From Frankiales bacterium (lineage in GTDB: Bacteria; Actinomycetota; Actinomycetes; Mycobacteriales; SCTD01): a stretch of DNA of 10,816 nucleotides. Within the stretch, counting starts at the first letter, position 1. Each line of letters starts with the position of its first letter. Location of the stretch: the NCBI GenBank assembly GCA_025464795.1, contig JAODNB010000206.1, positions 1-10,816 on the forward strand, in the 5' to 3' direction. The notes beneath the pieces are model-generated. The model searched no databases and had not been told where the DNA came from. It worked only from the letters and a program-made list of their open reading frames with translations. Below are positions 1-6,088 of this stretch, one piece after another. The position numbers and the translations under genes were made by a program.

Positions 1-613
1 AGAACTCCACCCGGACCGGGTGCTCCTCGGTGGGCGGGAACACGTCGAGGATCCCGCCGCGGACGGCGAACTCACCGCGCTTCTCGACCAGCTCGACCCG
101 GCCGTAGGAGATGTCCACGAGCCGCCGCACCACGTCCTCCAGCGGGGCGTCGTCGCCCTTGCGGAGGGAGACCGGCTCCAGGTCCCCCAGACCCTTGACC
201 TGCGGCTGGAGCAGGGAGCGCACGGGAGCGACGACGATGTCGAGCGGCCCGGTCGCGGGGTCGTCGGTCGAGGGGTGTGCGAGCCGGCGGAGCACCGCGA
301 GCCGGCGGCCGACGGTGTCCGCCCGGGGGCTCAACCGCTCGTGGGGCAGGGTCTCCCAGCTCGGGAACAGCGCGATGCGGTCCTTGTCGTACAGGCTCGA
401 GAGCGCGACCTCGAGCTCCTCGGCCTCACGGCCCGTGGCGCAGACGGCCAGGACGGTGCGCCCCGTCCCGGCCTGCGCTGCCACGACGAACGGCCTCAGG
501 CCGGGTGGGCTGGTGAGGTCCAGCCGGACCGGCGCAGCGTCGATCGCCTGGCGCAGCGACGGGTCGGTGAGGACGACGTCGAGCAGGCCTTCCAGCGACC
601 CCTTCTTCGACAC
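1..613 (-). CDS. mfd: Transcription-repair coupling factor Mfd, N-terminal fragment (cut by window edge)
   Basis: Mfd is a cytoplasmic DNA translocase that removes RNA polymerase stalled at lesions and recruits UvrA for nucleotide excision repair. The visible 204 residues are the N-terminal UvrB-homology region. They include the family stretch FPSWETLPHERLSPRADTVG at residues 83-102 and RGEFAVRGGILDVFPP at residues 179-194, both highly typical of Mfd. The helicase motifs and the rest of the roughly 1,150-1,200 residue protein lie beyond position 1. The GTG at 613-611 was chosen as start because a GGGAG ribosome-binding site (620-624) lies 6 nt upstream. An in-frame TTG six codons further upstream lacks such a site. 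The gene is divergent from the marR gene. Family assignment is firm; completeness cannot be judged. Confidence 0.95.
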   Translation of the reverse strand, partial: MSKKGSLEGLLDVVLTDPSLRQAIDAAPVRLDLTSPPGLRPFVVAAQAGTGRTVLAVCATGREAEELEVALSSLYDKDRIALFPSWETLPHERLSPRADTVGRRLAVLRRLAHPSTDDPATGPLDIVVAPVRSLLQPQVKGLGDLEPVSLRKGDDAPLEDVVRRLVDISYGRVELVEKRGEFAVRGGILDVFPPTEEHPVRVEF

Positions 614-641
614 AGCAGGCTCCCTGGACAACGCGAACAGG

Positions 642-665
642 CCCCAACCGGCGGAGGCCGGGGGG
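642..665 (-). repeat. GC-rich stem-loop in the mfd leader
   Basis: CCGGC (648-652) and GCCGG (657-661) form a perfect 5-bp stem around a GGAG tetraloop. It is extended by CCCC (642-645) pairing with GGGG (662-665), with an AA bulge on one side, giving about 9 GC pairs. If mfd is transcribed from the TAGGCT -10 at 676-681, the hairpin sits at the very 5' end of the mRNA, about 17 nt ahead of the ribosome-binding site. It could stabilise the transcript or be incidental in such GC-rich DNA. The pairing is directly visible; a function is not shown. Confidence 0.4.
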
Positions 666-733
666 TACGACGACCAGCCTACGTTCGACCGGGAGCTGCC
701 CAGGAACCGTGTCCTTCGACCGACCGGGCGCCG

Positions 734-739
734 TACGCT
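734..739 (+). promoter_or_regulatory. Candidate -10 element of marR, leaderless type
   Basis: TACGCT matches the TAnnnT -10 consensus and is followed by exactly 6 nt (CACGAC) and then the GTG start at 746. Transcription would therefore begin at or next to the first codon. No purine-rich ribosome-binding site precedes the GTG, which agrees with a leaderless transcript, a common form in actinobacteria. No good -35 box is visible. Confidence 0.45.
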
Positions 740-745
740 CACGAC

Positions 746-1207
746 GTGCCCACACCGGAGCTCGAGCAGCAGCTGAACCTGCTCGGCCGGAGGCTGTCCA
801 AGCCCGTCCGGCTGCACGGATCGTCGGGTTGGACAGTGCTGGACCGGCCGGCCTACCAGGCGCTGTGGCGGATCGTCGAGGACGGACCCCTGCGACCGAC
901 GACCCTGGCCGCCCTGATCGGCGTCGACCTGTCCGTGGTCAGCCGGCAGGTGAAAGCCCTCGAAGACGTCGGCTTCGTGACCCGCAGCCCCGATCCGGCG
1001 GACGCCCGTGCAGCACTGGTCCGCGCCACCGAGAGCGGCCTCGACGCGTTCGAGCAGACCCGCCTGCAGCGCACCGAGGTCCTCGACGAGGTGCTCGCAG
1101 CGTGGCCGGCCGAGGACCGCGCGAACCTCGTCCGCCTGCTCACCCGCTTCAACCACGAGATCGAGGCCGCGATCGCGAACCGTCAGGCAGCGATCACCGA
1201 CGAGTGA
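746..1207 (+). CDS. MarR-family transcriptional regulator
   Basis: This is a predicted dimeric winged-helix DNA-binding regulator of 153 residues, the usual MarR length. The core runs from a helix containing DRPAYQALWRI (residues 33-43), through a helix-turn-helix PTTLAALIGVDLSVVSRQVKALE (51-73, with LSVVSRQVKAL as recognition helix), to the wing VTRSPDPADARAALV (78-92), whose Asp-x-Arg is characteristic of the family. C-terminal helices (95-145) would form the dimer interface. The GTG at 746 was chosen because it gives a normal-length protein and sits 6 nt after a TACGCT -10 sequence. The open frame continues upstream but only across mfd. The AarF-like kinase gene follows 79 bp downstream on the same strand. 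MarR proteins often repress their own divergent region; the ligand and targets cannot be told. Confidence 0.88.
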   Translation: MPTPELEQQLNLLGRRLSKPVRLHGSSGWTVLDRPAYQALWRIVEDGPLRPTTLAALIGVDLSVVSRQVKALEDVGFVTRSPDPADARAALVRATESGLDAFEQTRLQRTEVLDEVLAAWPAEDRANLVRLLTRFNHEIEAAIANRQAAITDE

Positions 1208-1286
1208 ACTGCACGTCACTCGGCCCTCCACTGCCGGCCTGCGCGCGCCGAAGGGAACAGGACAACCCGACTGACCCTGGAGCACC

Positions 1287-2738
1287 GTGGCCGTCCTGCG
1301 CACGTCGACCTTCGTCCGAGGCGCACGCCTCGCTGCCCTGCCGACGATGTACGCCGGCCGCACCGCCCTCGGCGCGGCGAAGAAGGTCGGCGGCGCGCCG
1401 GCGGAGGCGGTGGCCACCGAGATCCAGCGCCGGACCGTGGAGCAGCTGTGCAAGACCTTGGGCGAGCTCAAGGGCGGAGCGCTGAAGCTGGGCCAGGCCA
1501 TGAGCGTCTTCGAGGCCGTCATGCCGGAGGAGCTCGCGGGTCCGTACCGGGCCGCTCTGAACGCGATGCAGCACGCCGCCCCTCCGCTCCCGCTCACAGC
1601 GGTCGAGCGGGTGCTGAGCGAGGAGCTCGGTGCGGACTGGCGCGACGTGCTGACCATCGACCCCAAGCCGGCCGGCGCCGCCAGCATCGGCCAGGTCCAT
1701 CGAGGCCTGTGGAACGGGCGCCCGGTGGCCGTCAAGGTCCAGTACCCGGGGGTGGCCAAGGCGCTCGTGAGCGACCTGCGCCAGCTGCGCCGCGTCGCCA
1801 GGCTGCTCAGCGCCCTGGGCACGCTCGCTGACGCCACGGGTCTCGTCGACGAGCTGACCGCCCGCTTGACGGAGGAGCTCGACTACGAGCTCGAGGCGGC
1901 GAACCAGACGAGATTCGCGCTCGCTTTCCTCGACGACCCGCTCGTCGTCGTCCCGACCGTGCGGCAGGCGACCACGCGGGTGCTGATCACGGACTGGCTC
2001 GAGGGCGAGCCGCTGTCCAAGCACATCCACTCCTCCGAGCTGTCCCAGGAGCGGCGGAACCGCATCGGTGCCGCGCTGGTCCACGCGATCTACGCGGGCC
2101 CTGAGCTGACCGGCCTCATGCACGCCGACCCGCACCCTGGCAACTTCATGCTGCTGCCCGACGGCCGGGTCGGCGTGCTCGACTTCGGCGCCGTGAAGCG
2201 CCTTCCCGGCGGCATCCCGGAGCCCCTCGGCCGCAACGCCGCGCTGGTCCTCAACGGCGACCACGCCACCCTGTACGACGACATGCTGGCGCAGGGCATG
2301 ATCACCTCGGATGCTCCGGTCACGCCGCAGGACCTCGCGGACTACTGCTCCTCGATGAGCGAGCCCTTCGCCGAGGACACCTTCACCTTCACGCGGTCGT
2401 GGCTGCGCACCGAGGCCGTCAAGCTCGCCAACCCACGGTCCTCGACGCACCTCGCGGCCAAGCACCTGTCCCTGCCGCCGGAGTACCTCATGGTGCATCG
2501 GGTAGCGCTCGGCATGGTCGGTCTGCTCTGCCAGCTCGAGGCCGCCGTGCCGACGCGGCACCTCGAGATCCGCTGGAGTCCCGGGTTCCGCAACACGCTC
2601 GCAGCCCATCTCGGTCTCGACCCGGCCGTCATGCTGGCCGACTCGACCGCGCACCTCGAGGGCCTGTACGGGAGCTTCGGAAGCACCGGAGTCCCGCGTC
2701 AGCGGCAGGCCCGTACCAAGAAGGCCCTCGCCTCCTAG
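1287..2738 (+). CDS. AarF/UbiB (ABC1) family atypical protein kinase-like protein
   Basis: The 483-residue product belongs to the ABC1/ADCK/UbiB family of atypical kinases. In other bacteria and mitochondria these support quinone biosynthesis through ATPase or kinase-like activity. The family hallmarks are present in order: the KxGQ motif K67-L-G-Q70, the Ala-rich nucleotide loop PAGAASIGQVHRG (128-140, replacing the kinase glycine-rich loop), the ATP-site lysine in VAVK150, the ExD motif E197-L-D199, the catalytic loop HADPHPGN (279-286) and the metal-binding DFG (299-301). No C-terminal membrane helix of the UbiB type is evident. The GTG start at 1287 has GGAG (1279-1282) 4 nt upstream, a slightly short spacing. 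No clear promoter lies in the 79 bp after marR, so cotranscription is likely. Actinobacteria use menaquinone, so a quinone role is possible but unproven; the substrate is unknown. Confidence 0.9.
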   Translation: MAVLRTSTFVRGARLAALPTMYAGRTALGAAKKVGGAPAEAVATEIQRRTVEQLCKTLGELKGGALKLGQAMSVFEAVMPEELAGPYRAALNAMQHAAPPLPLTAVERVLSEELGADWRDVLTIDPKPAGAASIGQVHRGLWNGRPVAVKVQYPGVAKALVSDLRQLRRVARLLSALGTLADATGLVDELTARLTEELDYELEAANQTRFALAFLDDPLVVVPTVRQATTRVLITDWLEGEPLSKHIHSSELSQERRNRIGAALVHAIYAGPELTGLMHADPHPGNFMLLPDGRVGVLDFGAVKRLPGGIPEPLGRNAALVLNGDHATLYDDMLAQGMITSDAPVTPQDLADYCSSMSEPFAEDTFTFTRSWLRTEAVKLANPRSSTHLAAKHLSLPPEYLMVHRVALGMVGLLCQLEAAVPTRHLEIRWSPGFRNTLAAHLGLDPAVMLADSTAHLEGLYGSFGSTGVPRQRQARTKKALAS

Positions 2739-2745
2739 CCCGAGG

Positions 2746-3327
2746 TCAGGGGCCGTCGACGTGGAAGGTGTTCTGGGCCGCTTCGAGGGTGCCTGTGAGG
2801 AGCGCCTCCACAGCGTCGGCAGACCGGTCCACGTGGTACGGCAGCTCCTTGCGCTCCGTCGCCGAGAAGTCCTTGAGCACGAAGTCCGCCGGGCTCTGCC
2901 GGCCCGGCGGGCGACCGATGCCGAAGCGCACCCGGTGGTACTCGTTCGACCCGAGGGACTTGGTCACCGACTTGAGCCCGTTGTGCCCGTTGTCCCCGCC
3001 GCCCTTCTTCAGGCGCAGCGAGCCCCACGGGATGTCGAGCTCGTCGTAGACCACGACGATCTGCTCGACCGGCACCTTGAAGAAATCGCGCAGGCTCGCC
3101 ACAGGGCCGCCTGACTCGTTCATGTAGCACTTGGGCTTGGCGACGATCACGCGCTGACCGGCGAGCCGACCCTCGACGACGTCGGCACGGCCCTTGTGCG
3201 CCTTGAAGCGGCCCCCGATGCGCTCAGCGAGCAGGTCCGCGACCATGAACCCGGCGTTGTGGCGGTTTCCTGCGTACGTCGGCCCGGGATTGCCGAGGCC
3301 GACGACCAGGTGCAGGTCGTCGGCCAT
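2746..3327 (-). CDS. pth: Peptidyl-tRNA hydrolase
   Basis: Pth cleaves the ester bond of peptidyl-tRNAs released from stalled ribosomes and so recycles tRNA in the cytoplasm. The 193-residue length matches bacterial Pth. The N-terminal signature VVGLGNPGPTYAGNRHNAGF (8-27) carries the catalytic base His23. Asn70 in CYMNESGG, Asp95 in YDELDIPWG and His115-Asn116 in GDNGHNGL correspond to the active-site Asn68, Asp93 and His113-Asn114 of the E. coli enzyme. The ATG at 3327 is 24 bp beyond the rplY stop and has GAGAG about 8 nt upstream, so it is probably translated from the rplY transcript. The rplY-pth pairing is conserved across actinobacteria. The 3' end faces the AarF-like gene with a 7-bp gap. 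Confidence 0.97.
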   Translation of the reverse strand: MADDLHLVVGLGNPGPTYAGNRHNAGFMVADLLAERIGGRFKAHKGRADVVEGRLAGQRVIVAKPKCYMNESGGPVASLRDFFKVPVEQIVVVYDELDIPWGSLRLKKGGGDNGHNGLKSVTKSLGSNEYHRVRFGIGRPPGRQSPADFVLKDFSATERKELPYHVDRSADAVEALLTGTLEAAQNTFHVDGP

Positions 3328-3351
3328 GGCAGTGCTCTCGTGCAGGGCCTG

Positions 3352-4032
3352 TCAGGCCTCGGTGGGCGCGTCGCCGCCGGCCTCAGCCTCGGCGGCGTCG
3401 GCCGCCTCAGCCTCAGCAGCCACCTCTTCCTCGGTGGGCTCGGGCGCGAGCTCCGCGGCAGCGGCGTCGAGCTCGGCCTCGATCTCCTCGGCCGAGGGCT
3501 GGCCGAGGAACTGCACGATGACGTGCTCGGGGTCCTGGGCGAGGGTGGTTCCGGCGGGGAGCGGGACGTCCTTGGCCGAGATGTGCTTGCCCGCGGTCTT
3601 GCCCTCGATGCTGACCTCGAGGTGGTCGGGCAGCGCTGTCGCGTCAGCCTCGACGGTGAGGGTCATCGTCTGCTGCTCGACCATGGTGTCCGGGCCCTGC
3701 TTGCCGGTGAGCGTGATCGGGAGCTCCACAGTGACCCGCTCGCCCTTGCGGACAGCGACGAGGTCGATGTGCTCGAGGGTGCGCTTGATGGGGTCGCGCA
3801 CGACGACCTTCGCCAGGGCGAGCTGGTCGCCGTCCTCGGTCTGCAGCGTGAAGAGCTGGTTGGCGTCGTGCCGCAGCGCCTGCGCCAGCTCGTGGCCCGG
3901 CAGCGCGAAGTGGCGGGGCTTGTCGCCGTGCCCGTAGAGGACAGCGGGCACCTTGCCGGCAGCGCGCGTCCGGCGGGCCGGGCCCTTGCCGAACTCGGTG
4001 CGCGACTCGGCGACGATGCGGACCTCGGACAC
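3352..4032 (-). CDS. rplY: 50S ribosomal protein L25 / general stress protein Ctc
   Basis: L25 binds 5S rRNA in the central protuberance of the large ribosomal subunit. The 226-residue protein is the long Ctc/TL5 form. Residues 1-96 form the 5S-binding domain, with RTEFGKGPARR (11-21), PAVLYGHG (29-36) and DPIKRTLEHIDL (80-91). Residues about 98-178 are the second beta domain. Residues 179-226 are an acidic Ala/Glu-rich tail with almost no positive charge, probably disordered. The GTG at 4032 is the chosen start because GAGGAG (4040-4045) lies 7 nt upstream and the protein then begins VSEVRI, as in homologues. An upstream TTG at 4047 overlaps the ribosome-binding site and is rejected. pth follows 24 bp downstream. 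Confidence 0.96.
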   Translation of the reverse strand: MSEVRIVAESRTEFGKGPARRTRAAGKVPAVLYGHGDKPRHFALPGHELAQALRHDANQLFTLQTEDGDQLALAKVVVRDPIKRTLEHIDLVAVRKGERVTVELPITLTGKQGPDTMVEQQTMTLTVEADATALPDHLEVSIEGKTAGKHISAKDVPLPAGTTLAQDPEHVIVQFLGQPSAEEIEAELDAAAAELAPEPTEEEVAAEAEAADAAEAEAGGDAPTEA

Positions 4033-4039
4033 GGTGGAA

Positions 4040-4045
4040 CTCCTC
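4040..4045 (-). promoter_or_regulatory. Ribosome-binding site fixing the rplY start
   Basis: GAGGAG on the minus strand is separated by 7 nt from the GTG at 4032-4030. It is a strong match to the anti-Shine-Dalgarno sequence and rules out the TTG at 4047, which is positioned inside this element's upstream flank. Confidence 0.75.
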
Positions 4046-4093
4046 AAAGCGGTAGCAAGCTGGAGAGCGGGTGGTTCAAGCAGTGGGCGCGCA

Positions 4094-4133
4094 GCAGGCG
4101 CGACGGCAGAGTCTAGCGGAACCCTGCGCCTGC
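4094..4133. repeat. 8-bp inverted repeat between the TPM gene and rplY, enclosing a candidate -10
   Basis: GCAGGCGC (4094-4101) is the exact reverse complement of GCGCCTGC (4126-4133), separated by 24 nt. The minus-strand sequence TAGACT (4110-4115), which fits a TAnnnT -10 element for rplY, lies inside the loop. That would give rplY a leader of about 70 nt. On the minus strand the repeat starts 18 nt after the TPM stop codon, so a weak terminator is another reading, although no run of T follows. Repeat and positions are seen directly; the role is open. Confidence 0.4.
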
Positions 4134-4151
4134 CTCACCTGCCCGGGCGCG

Positions 4152-5063
4152 TCACCAGCCGCCGCTCGCCCCGCCGTCACCTGACGAGCCGCCGCCGAAG
4201 CCGCCACCACCCGTAACCCCGCTACCGGAGCCGCTGTCGAAGCTGCCCCCGTCGGTGATCCCGGCGGACGAGGAGTCGTGGCGGCGGTGCTCCTCGTACA
4301 GCATCGTCCCTGCCGCGGCGCCGGTGGACGACACGCGCCCACCCCCGCGGCGGCCCCTGGCCAGGCCCGTCAGAGCGACGACCCCGACGATCCCGGCGCC
4401 GGCCACCGCCAAGCCGACCGGAAAGCCACGGTGCTGGTCCTCGAACACCGCCACCCCCGGGGAACCACCGAAGGGCGCCTCCAGCGCGCCACCAGGCGCA
4501 GCATCGACGACGGGAGCGTCCTGCGCCTGGCCGCCGCCGAACGGACTGGTCGCCGGAGGCTGAGCACTCCCCACGGGGAGCTTGGCACGCGGGTCGTGCA
4601 GAGCGACGCGGATCGCCCGCTCGCCGTCCCGTGCCGCGGCGCCCCAGTCCTCCGCTGCCGCGGCCGGCGTCACGACGTCGTCGAGCACGCCCTGCGCCAC
4701 CTCGTCGGTCAGCACCGCCTCCAGCCCGTACCCGACCTGCACCCGGTCCGCGCGGTCATCAAGGGCGATCAGGAGGAGCACGCCGTTGTTCTTCGCCTTC
4801 GTCCCGACGCCCCAGTCGTTGAACAGCGTGCGGGCGTAGTCCTCCACCGTCTCGCCGTCGAGCGATTGCACGATTGCCACGGCCACCTGGTTCGTCGTGC
4901 GCCGCGAGTAGTCGCGCAGCTCCGCTTCGATCCTGGTCTGGACCGCGGGGGCCAGCACACCGGCGGCATCCACGACGAAGCCCGTCGGGGCCGGGTAGTC
5001 GGCCCGAGCGGTGCCGCTCAGGACCAGCACCAGCGCCGCCGACAGCAGGAGCAGTCGCCTCAT
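4152..5063 (-). CDS. Secreted, membrane-anchored TPM-domain protein (YgcG-like)
   Basis: The 303-residue product has a signal peptide (MRRLLLLSAALVLVLSGTARA, 1-21, with probable cleavage ARA|D). A TPM domain follows at about 27-155, with FVVDAAGVL, TTNQVAVAIV, NNGVLLLIAL and RVQVGYGLEAVLTD in the expected order. A Pro/Gly/Ala linker comes next, then a hydrophobic membrane segment (about 214-235) followed by basic GRRGGGR, and a Gly/Ser tail ending GASGGW. This architecture matches YgcG-type proteins, with the TPM domain outside the membrane and a Gly-rich cytoplasmic tail. TPM domains have been linked to phosphatase activity and photosystem II repair in plants; bacterial function is unclear. 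The ATG at 5063 was preferred over an in-frame GTG at 5072 because a TAGCGT -10 sequence (5071-5076) overlaps that GTG. The gene occupies the position of lpqT in M. tuberculosis. Confidence 0.88.
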   Translation of the reverse strand: MRRLLLLSAALVLVLSGTARADYPAPTGFVVDAAGVLAPAVQTRIEAELRDYSRRTTNQVAVAIVQSLDGETVEDYARTLFNDWGVGTKAKNNGVLLLIALDDRADRVQVGYGLEAVLTDEVAQGVLDDVVTPAAAAEDWGAAARDGERAIRVALHDPRAKLPVGSAQPPATSPFGGGQAQDAPVVDAAPGGALEAPFGGSPGVAVFEDQHRGFPVGLAVAGAGIVGVVALTGLARGRRGGGRVSSTGAAAGTMLYEEHRRHDSSSAGITDGGSFDSGSGSGVTGGGGFGGGSSGDGGASGGW

Positions 5064-5070
5064 GGCGCGC

Positions 5071-5076
5071 ACGCTA
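5071..5076 (-). promoter_or_regulatory. Candidate -10 element of the TPM gene, leaderless type
   Basis: On the minus strand TAGCGT matches TAnnnT and is followed by 7 nt and the ATG at 5063, so the transcript would begin at the start codon. No ribosome-binding site precedes the ATG. This would let the TPM gene be expressed independently of glmU-prs, whose last codon is 44 bp upstream. Confidence 0.5.
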
Positions 5077-5107
5077 CGACGCGCGACACGCCTTCGCGCC
5101 CCAGGTC

Positions 5108-6088
5108 TCAGGCGGCGCCGTCGAACAGGTCCGTGACCGATCCGTCCTCGAAGACGGCGCTGATCGCGCGGGCGAGGTCCGGCGCGATGGAGAGCACGGT
5201 CAGCTTGTCGAAGCGCTTCTCGTCGGGGATCGGCAACGTGTTGGTGATGATCGTCTCGGTGACCCGCGAGTTCTTGAGGCGGTCGATGGCCGGTCCCGTC
5301 AGGACGCCGTGGGTCGCCGTGATGATGACGTCGGCCGCACCGCTGTCGAACAGCACGTCGGCGGCCTTGGTGATGGTGCCTGCGGTGTCGATCATGTCGT
5401 CGACGAGCACGCAGACCCGGCCCTCGACCTCACCGACGACACGGTTGGCGACGACCTGGTTCGGCACGAGCGGGTCGCGTGTCTTGTGGATGAAGGCCAG
5501 CGGGCAGCCCCCCATGCGGTCGGCCCAGCGCTCCGCCACGCGGACCCGGCCGGAGTCCGGGGAGACGATGACCATGTTGCTGGTGTCGTACCGCTCCGCG
5601 ACGTAGTCGGCCAGGAGCGGGAGCGCGAACAGGTGGTCGACCGGACCGTCGAAGAACCCCTGGATCTGGGCGGTGTGGAGGTCCACGCTCATGAGGCGGT
5701 CAGCGCCCGCGGTCTTGAAGAGGTCGGCGATCAGGCGCGCGCTGATCGGCTCGCGGCCGCGGTGCTTCTTGTCCTGGCGGGCGTACGGGTAGAACGGCAT
5801 GACGACGGTGATCCGCTTCGCGGACGCGCGCTTGAGGGCGTCGACCATGAGCAGCTGCTCCATGACCCAGGTGTTGATCGGCGCTGAGTGGCTCTGCATC
5901 ACGAAGGCGTCGCAGCCGCGGACCGACTCCTCGAAGCGGACGAAGATCTCGCCGTTCGCGAACTCGTAGGCGGCCGTCGGCACGGGAGCCACTCCGAGCG
6001 CCTTGCCCACCTCCTCGGCCAGCTCGGGCGCGGCCCGGCCGGTGAAGAGCATGAGGTTCTTGCGGCTGTCGATCTCGAGGCCGGTCAT
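5108..6088 (-). CDS. prs: Ribose-phosphate pyrophosphokinase (PRPP synthetase)
   Basis: Prs makes PRPP from ribose 5-phosphate and ATP in the cytoplasm. It feeds purine, pyrimidine, histidine, tryptophan and NAD synthesis and, in many actinobacteria, the decaprenyl-phosphoryl-arabinose pathway. The 326-residue length is standard for class I enzymes. Visible motifs are FANGEIFVRFEESVRG (43-58), the flexible catalytic loop YPYARQDKKHRGREPISA (100-117), SVDLHTAQIQGFF (134-146, with His138) and the PRPP-binding loop VLVDDMIDTAGTI (227-239). The ATG at 6088 overlaps the glmU stop (6087-6085) in an ATGA arrangement, which indicates translational coupling. An AGGGGGA run about 9-10 nt upstream, inside glmU, can serve as ribosome-binding site. 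The next gene begins 44 bp downstream. Confidence 0.97.
   Translation of the reverse strand: MTGLEIDSRKNLMLFTGRAAPELAEEVGKALGVAPVPTAAYEFANGEIFVRFEESVRGCDAFVMQSHSAPINTWVMEQLLMVDALKRASAKRITVVMPFYPYARQDKKHRGREPISARLIADLFKTAGADRLMSVDLHTAQIQGFFDGPVDHLFALPLLADYVAERYDTSNMVIVSPDSGRVRVAERWADRMGGCPLAFIHKTRDPLVPNQVVANRVVGEVEGRVCVLVDDMIDTAGTITKAADVLFDSGAADVIITATHGVLTGPAIDRLKNSRVTETIITNTLPIPDEKRFDKLTVLSIAPDLARAISAVFEDGSVTDLFDGAA

Larger units (their letters stand above)
614..745. promoter_or_regulatory. Divergent intergenic region mfd / marR
   Basis: These 132 bp must hold the promoters of both mfd and the MarR gene. On the minus strand TAGGCT (676-681) fits the actinobacterial -10 pattern TAnnnT and would place mfd transcription start near 669. 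No convincing -35 hexamer accompanies it. On the plus strand TACGCT (734-739) is the candidate -10 for marR. A GC-rich inverted repeat lies at 642-665. A repeated TTCGACCG motif (684-691 with one late mismatch, and 715-722) could be a regulator contact but is not a clean palindrome. The promoter assignments are inference from motif shape and position. Confidence 0.45.

Noticed and set aside
20..745. Upstream extension of the MarR reading frame
   Set aside because: This part lies antisense to the N-terminus of mfd and has no family similarity. The MarR protein has normal length from the GTG at 746.
1194..2654. Long open frame (486 codons) antisense to the AarF-like kinase gene
   Set aside because: The sense strand encodes all kinase family motifs. 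The antisense product is Arg/Gly/Glu-rich and low in complexity, as expected when GC-rich genes are read backwards.
3346..3358. Small palindrome GGCCT-GTC-AGGCC at the rplY stop
   Set aside because: A 5-bp stem with a 3-nt loop and no T-run is too small to call a terminator or attenuator in GC-rich DNA, and pth probably depends on read-through.
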